Positions 58,310 through 64,000 of a stretch of DNA of 64,000 nucleotides are shown here, piece by piece (within the stretch, counting starts at the first letter, position 1; each line of letters starts with the position of its first letter). A program made the translations under genes and the position numbers. The notes under the pieces were generated by a model. It did not search any database. It saw only the letters and a program-made list of their open reading frames with translations, and was not told the DNA's origin. This DNA comes from Morinoia aosen (Eukaryota > Arthropoda > Malacostraca > Amphipoda > Talitridae): the NCBI GenBank assembly GCA_030386875.1, contig CM059575.1, positions 18,810,293 to 18,874,292 on the forward strand, read 5' to 3'.

Positions 58310-58635
58310 CCCGACACAAATTTAGGAACATGAAGTACAAGCGTTTGTTGTGTTCATATTCCTGTAAAAATTGGGATCGTGAACGCAAGCATTTGATGTG
58401 TTCTAATCCCTGTAAAAATTTGGGATCATGAACGCAAGCGTTTGATGCGTTCGTATCACTGTAAAAATGTGGGATCAAGAACGCAAGCATTTGATGTGTT
58501 CTTATCCCTGTAAAAATTTGGGATCATGAACGCAAGCATTTGATGCGTTCGTATCCCTGTAAAAAATTGTGATCATGAACGCAAGCATTTGATGTGTTCA
58601 TATCCCTGTAAAAATTTCGGATGGTGATCGCAAGC
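58310..58635. repeat. 49-bp minisatellite, 6 units
   Basis: Units start at 58332, 58381, 58430, 58479, 58528 and about 58577, each GAACGCAAGC-TTTGATG-GTTC then ATCCCTGTAAAAATTTGGG. A degenerate half unit precedes at 58310. Units alternate between GATGTGTTC and GATGCGTTCG forms (58381 T, 58430 C, 58479 T, 58528 C, 58577 T), hinting at a 98-bp dimer as the amplified unit. Confidence 0.92.
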
Positions 58636-58640
58636 GTTCG

Positions 58641-61567
58641 TTTTGGCCTCTGTTGCTGGTGAACTTTGAATAAAAATAAACGCCGGAAACTGATTAATGA
58701 AATGCATGAGAAAATTGGATAGGTAGATTGAAGCCCAAACTGAAATTTTCAGGTCAAAGACTCATTGATGTTTTGGGTCGCTTCGTGAATAGATGAAGCA
58801 CTGAGTTTAAAAATATATCAAACAATTATGACCAACCGACCATCCCTTGCTAGTCAACCATTCAAACATACATGTCTAGATATTGTTGAGCTATGAATGT
58901 TATTACTAGGCTGGGCAACGCAGTCACCAAATTTTGACCAAGTTAGGAAGAAGCACAATCAACACTACCTGTGTGTTTTGCTAATATTCCTACTGAGTTC
59001 ATTTTACTTCCATTTCTGGCTATTATGATTTTGTATTGCACGATTGTGAAGTTGTATTTACTTGTCTAATTTGGATTAGTTTTTGCTAGTTTATTCATTT
59101 GTAAATTACCACGAAATGAGAAAAGGAGAATTTCTTCCATCCCAGTACGTACCGCTCAAGTTTTGCGTTGCTCTCAACATTTCCGACCGATTTTTTTCAG
59201 CTGAAGACGCATTTGCGTATTTTTGGTGGAGTGACGTCCACTAGTTACTAATGCCCAGCATGCAAGGCACTGCCTCGTAACTCCTCATTAGCAATTAGTT
59301 ACGCTCCTTGACACGCTGCACCGCGCGCCACGTACGCTAAACTTCTCAACGATACCAGCGCTCAACCGCAGCGCTCTCTAACCTCAAGCGTCCGTCATTG
59401 CCGTATCACTCCTTGTGCTTCTATTTTGTTCTGTGATTTGTGTGGCTAACTTAATGCGCTCTCATTGGCGTAGTCTTTCTATTGCATTTTGGTATGTCGT
59501 GCACACACCATGCGCTTCTCTGTTCCATTAGTTCGGTGATAATAGCATTGTTTGATTGTAAATGTTATTCTGCGACTTGAGCTTATTATATTGGAATGAC
59601 TTCTTATCATAAACATTTATTATAACGTGTTCCTGTGGAGGATAACTAAAAAACCTTCTAGTATGATTAGTTACTTTTAAAGGCTTGCTGATGTTGCGCC
59701 AGTTCAAGTCTGTATCATTTCTCATCTCACTACGGATGTTCATGATGTCGACGGCTAAGATCACTAGAAATAACATATCGTGTTGTTGAACTAAGGTGTG
59801 GAATTCGAAACGCAGTCATGTTTAAAAAACAGTAGGGATCACTGTTGCATATCCTATATTTTTCTCCATCACTATTTAGCGAATTAAGTTAGAAATATTC
59901 AAGTACTGATAAGAGCTGAATTGTTGACAGCTTAGGCTCAGATGTAGCAGAAGTCGCTCATAAACTGTTGACAGCTATGCCTCAGTTCACAAGTTCACAA
60001 TCATAGCAATCTTGCTCTCAAAGAAAACGTGCGACTAAAGAAAGACATCATCAAAGACTCATGGCACGCCATCAGCGAGACTACTGAAGTCATAGCGTCG
60101 GCTTTCCTTTCTGGGGAGAAACCCTAGTTTAACTTTAATGTCTTGCTCCTGTCGAGGAAAATTATTCAAATTCATTGCATATCCCGCAGTGTTCACAGAC
60201 CATAGCAAGTCTCGAACAGCAGGTACTGAGAATATTTCTCTCGTCCTTGTTCTTGCATCCAATTATTGAAGCAATATAGGAATGATCTTCTACCGACAAC
60301 GACGGAACCATCCAGAGGCTGTTATCAACATTATCATGCTGACGATTGAAGCCCTGCCGGTGAAAAGTAGAGGAAAAGGTAACAGTTTAGGCATCCTTGT
60401 ACATTAAAATTAAAATTTGCTCGATTAAATACGATTTTTTGCTACAACATCAACTCGTTATCATCCATTTTTTGCTAAGATCTAAAAGCGTCAAGCGTTT
60501 CCATACGCAGTGTCATTAAGAAAAATCACTTCTGTGCATCTATCACCTCAATTAACGAGGGTAACACTGCATACACATTCAGGAGAATGATAAAACGGGT
60601 TTCAAGTGGAGTAATTTCCCGAGACTCTTATTTGTACAGTGCTTGTTTGATGTTCAGTTAGTGTCCTTCCCCTGACACATTACGTACAACAAGCTCAGGA
60701 AATTCATACTCAAGGCTACATGTATAGGGATCGTGAAGCAGAGCGTTCTTCATTAATTTGAACCAATTTTCACTGGAACTGAGATAAGCCGCGATCGCTT
60801 AAATATCAGTGGCGGATCACTGATTCTCGCGGGTTCGATCCTCTAATCGATCACGTTCTTTCCATGGCGATCATTTGATCGCTGTCTCCTCTGTTTAGAT
60901 TACATCGACCCATTATTCAACTAATGGAACTTTGGCAGTACTGTAGCCAATACTGTCGAGTCATCCGCCTTGATGAATTTCATCTGTTCATGTAAAGTAA
61001 ACCAAGAGTTAGCGGTTCAGGGGCTGCGTGTATTCATAAAATAAATATAAATTTCCGTCGAGATTGTTATCCTGCAGCAATATGTTGGTCATGTGCTCGG
61101 CGAGAGCATCGCTTGCCACTACATCTTCCAGGGACCGTTCTCTGAGTTGCGGTTCACGTGCATCTGTTTCAATGTTCATCATCGTCTTCATTTTTTACCG
61201 TTATTTTAGTATACCAGCATTTCTTGCAATTCTTGAAGCATTCCTCTGCATATTTTACCTCAATGAAAACGGCGAAATGAAATATCATCCCAAATTTATT
61301 CAGCGTGGCATTTTATTCTCGATTAAGAACTTAGAAACTTGTACGGTATTTACCATAAACGGTGAAATTCTTTCATTATTTTCTCTCTCGCACTCTTAAA
61401 TATTATTCTCATTGGCGCATTGTCCTACGAGAACAGTAAGAGCGCAGCGAGAGCATAGAATCGATCCTGCCAGATCGCGTCTCTGCCCAGAGCGGAACGC
61501 AGCACTCTCCCCTACACCAGTACAACACTCGGCTGCATATCAGCACGTGTGTAAACTAATTCAGGGG
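58641..61567. other. no recognised gene
   Basis: A faint echo of dispersed repeat A (ACCAACCGACCATCCC, CAACCATTCAAACATACATG) lies at 58826-58880. A mixed-composition block with CTCATTAGCAATTAG is at 59230-59345. A 60-codon minus frame at 61009-61191 has normal protein-like composition and an upstream in-frame stop but no known motif. Otherwise nothing. Confidence 0.4.
60796..60850 (+). repeat. possible tRNA-derived SINE head or tRNA relic
   Basis: ATATCAGTGGCGGATCACTG followed by ATTCTCGCGGGTTCGATCC parallels a tRNA D arm (CTCAGTGG-AGAGCACT), a shortened anticodon region and a perfect B box (GTTCGATCC). The acceptor stem and a stable cloverleaf are absent, so it is not a functional tRNA. Confidence 0.3.
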
Positions 61568-61796
61568 TTAAACCTGTTAAGTGCGGCGTGACCCACCGGT
61601 GGTCAATGAGGAGATTTTCATAATACTGCTGACCGGCCACCAGTTACTGACTCAATGTTTATAAATACTAAATGAAAGCTAAATGAAGGCATGATCCAGT
61701 TAATGTTAGTTATTTTCAAAATTTCTAACTAAAATTGAATTTAAATATTGGCTGGATATTGAACTTCAGTTTAACCCGCCGCACTCAACGTGTTAA
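61568..61796 (+). mobile_element. TTAA-flanked MITE, copy 3 (best preserved)
   Basis: A 229-bp element lies between TTAA at 61568-61571 and TTAA at 61793-61796. Left end ACCTGTTAAGTGCGGCG and right end reversed CACGTTGAGTGCGGCG are inverted terminal repeats. The interior holds GACCCACCGGTGGTCAATG, GATCCAGTTAATGTTAG and ACTTCAGTTTAACCCG. TTAA targets are used by piggyBac and Kolobok transposases, so one of these presumably mobilised it. Copies 1 and 2 lie at 25.2 and 36.0-36.5 kb. Confidence 0.85.
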
Positions 61797-63059
61797 GCAT
61801 CCCTAAATCATGTCATGTCGGTAACAATTGCAAAACTGCTTGAAATGCTTTGATGTTAGAGAATTGCAAGATAAAATGGCACAGTAATGAGTAGAGAGTA
61901 TATTTTATTTAAATAAACCTGATTCAGGTTGCAATAGAAGCACCGCTCGTTTTCAACTGGCAGTATGACTGAATATGACCTACGTATCACAAACGGTCAC
62001 TATCGTCGTTCCACAATAAGCTTGGCAGCGACAGCGAGCTGGTTCCAACTCAAGTCAGCGTTATGACAGTATTCGCGTGTAAAAGCTCACCAGAAAAGTA
62101 CCAATAAAGACTTCTATGGCTTTACTTTGTTGCATGGAGATAGTTCATCATCATGGGAATTTGAACCTTCATGCAACACAATTATCTTCATGCCATGAGG
62201 CAAATGTTTATATGGGAAACTTCCTACCAAATCTTTTCTCTGGATTTAGCTCCATCTGATTTTCCCTTTCATCGCAGTTTAGACACTGATCTCAGGGTGG
62301 ACCCTCATACTCCAGGAACCAACGAGCTGAACGAACTTCAATTCTTCATTTTCTTCATTGAAAAAATGAGAAATAGCGTGAGAACTATAGAGATAAGCGA
62401 GCAGAAGTTGTCGACAACTGTGGGAGTTAGTTGAGATGTTTAATAAAATGCAGTTGTGTGTTTTATATTAATCTCGTAGTCAAAGAAAACTTATCTCACA
62501 GCTATTTACGAAATCCAAAATGGGCATTCAGAACACAGGTTGTCTGGTTGCCACATAGCGTCCTGGAGTTAACGGTTACCTTTATTATACACATAAGTGA
62601 ATAATGAGACTGATTTTTGTTGTGCAGGTAAGTGTCCTGCGGCGCCCTGCGGCTGATACCGTAGGTAAACTTTGCCAACGCATGACTGCCGTACTTGTTT
62701 ATCTTAATGATTTGTGTTGTAACTGCTAGTCTACACTAAACTTATCAACATTGCTTTAAAAAGTTCATAAATCAAATCATGAATGCAAAATCGTAAAAAT
62801 TATTTTGGCTGTTTGAATTAAAATGATCAATTCTTCTTCCACACATTTGAAAGTGAGATTAATGAAGTGTCATTCCCAGTTTGTTACATTACTACGTTAG
62901 GAAGCAATTTTATAACTTCTGCTAATTGTTGGTTCAACTCGAATTTCTCTTCAATTATGGCTAACAAGTTTCGTTATCCATGACAAACGAGTGACCTAAA
63001 ATTTATATTACTGTACAGCGTCAATTTTGAAAGTTTAAAGCAACTCGAGTTGAAATTAC

Positions 63060-63150
63060 GTGTATAATTGCCGCATGTAATTAATTTTGCTCGTAATTAT
63101 TCACTGCTCATGTGCAGCCGGTAACATGATTAATTGAACCGTCTAATTTG
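63060..63150. promoter_or_regulatory. cluster of TAAT-core motifs, candidate regulatory block
   Basis: Within 90 bases: TATAATTG, GTAATTAATTTT (63077-63088), CGTAATTATT (63092-63101), GATTAATTGAACC (63129-63141) and TCTAATTTG. Such clusters are typical of homeodomain-bound enhancers, but AT-rich DNA makes them by chance too, and no target gene is visible. Confidence 0.25.
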
Positions 63151-63675
63151 CCCTGAATGCAACTTCATTTGTTGAGTTCGTAAAAATTACGGTAAGAGAA
63201 AGATTTTGATTCCTACAAAAAATGGACTGGGACGGGAGGCTATTAAAGCGATGAAAGAGCTCCTAACATTCTGCTCGAGGGTGGTGAATGATGCATTAAC
63301 CGACGCATTTTAAGTGCCTCAACAAATAACATATTTTGTTATGCTGCCATATCATTTGAATACAGTGTACCGCGCACGAAGGAGATAGGAAGACCGTTAA
63401 AGAGCTACTGATTTCAAAGAGACGCCAGAAGCAGCATCGTCTTGATTTGCAGCGCATAAACTGCACTTGAATCACACTGTAACTTTCAATTGCACTCGCT
63501 TGAAATCTGAAAAAGCTTGCAACGTAATGCAGCTGTTAATTGTTCTCAAATTCGATCTCCCCTCCGGACTCCCGCTGAAAATAGAGCTAAAATTTATTTC
63601 AGCAGCTATCATTGAGCAGCTACAAAAATCTTGCATGCCTGACAGGTAAATGTGCTTCAACTTAGAAAAAAGCTC

Positions 63676-63726
63676 GGCCGCGGCTTTTAAATTTAAATTA
63701 AATTTAAATTGTATGATACCGCGGCC
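63676..63726. other. hairpin with GGCCGCGG arms and AT-rich inner palindrome
   Basis: GGCCGCGG (63676-63683) pairs perfectly with CCGCGGCC (63719-63726). Between them TTTAAATTTAAATT and AATTTAAATT form a second, inner palindrome. The GC arms are unusual in this AT-rich surrounding. Confidence 0.75.
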
Positions 63727-64000
63727 ATTCACAGCTTGATTAGGGAACCATGTTGATCGTATGTTCATTACTTCTTCTGAAAATGCGTAGGTTATTTGCA
63801 TGAAATGCTCTTTTTAGGTAGCCGTCATTTTATTCCATAATTAGGAGAATAATAATTAACCAGAATGCTGGGCAGCGACTATTTTGTTAACATTCCCTCT
63901 AATGGATTCATTGCTCCTGTGCTTACGGTCAACTCTCTTTTCCTGGAATTTTTTAGTCTGGAGAAGACTTTGAGAAATAACTTTGCGGTTCAAGAGTGCG

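Larger units (their letters stand above)
61797..64000. other. no recognised gene; TAAT-rich block and hairpin
   Basis: Open frames up to 109 codons on overlapping strands (63467-63801) are unremarkable. The block 63060-63160 contains several homeodomain-type cores and a GC-ended hairpin lies at 63676-63726. The window ends without a recognisable feature. Confidence 0.4.

Noticed and set aside
61009-61191. 60-codon minus-strand small protein with good start context
   Set aside because: Too short to separate from chance, and the opposite strand is open as well. No motif.

Overview
The window looks like AT-rich, gene-poor nuclear DNA from an invertebrate animal, most likely an arthropod. That guess rests on the mobile elements: a CR1/Jockey-like LINE, a Penelope-like element with a GIY-YIG domain, IS630/Tc1/mariner relatives, TTAA-flanked MITEs and long foldback repeats. 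There is no operon-like layout, rRNA, CRISPR array or plausible intact host gene. Apart from one 288-codon stretch of LINE reverse transcriptase, the longest open frames are about 100 to 140 codons, which is what chance gives in 64 kb of this composition. The window is best read as an intergenic desert or one very large intron.

Layout. 1-1437: two adjacent, related minisatellites (22-bp then 26-bp units), the first with an exact 440-bp higher-order period. 2.7-3.4 kb: pyrimidine-rich 22-bp minisatellite and a TA microsatellite. 7.2-7.7 kb: MITE. 10.0-10.2 kb: 48-50-bp minisatellite. 11.1-11.7 kb: deleted mariner-like element keeping the transposase N-terminus. 16.4-17.2 kb: Penelope-like fossil. 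22.2-22.7 kb: 63-bp minisatellite, then a perfect 32-bp palindrome. 25.2 kb: TTAA MITE. 34.6 kb: hammerhead-like motif. 34.9-35.5 kb: three-module inverted repeat. 35.8-36.7 kb: three-level nest of repeats. 38.9-39.5 and 41.4-42.2 kb: two related transposase fossils. 47.7-48.9 kb: 5'-truncated LINE. 50.1-50.5 kb: 26-bp repeat with a 219-bp higher-order period. 53.2-54.9 kb: giant foldback palindrome split by a second LINE tail. 57.8-58.6 kb: two more minisatellites. 61.6 kb: second clean TTAA MITE.

How the parts relate. The region records successive insertions. At 35.8-36.7 kb a dispersed repeat was hit by a TTAA MITE, which was then hit by an inverted copy of the same dispersed repeat. At 53-55 kb a LINE landed in one arm of an existing palindrome. 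The two transposase fossils share terminal-repeat and protein motifs and represent one lineage. Between elements, several blocks of mixed composition carry clustered TAAT-core motifs and could be regulatory DNA of a developmental gene outside the window, but that is inference only.

No single new protein system is visible. The most notable features are structural: the foldback palindrome, the nested repeats and the higher-order minisatellites. All alignments were made by eye, so boundaries of degenerate repeats are good to roughly 5-20 bases.
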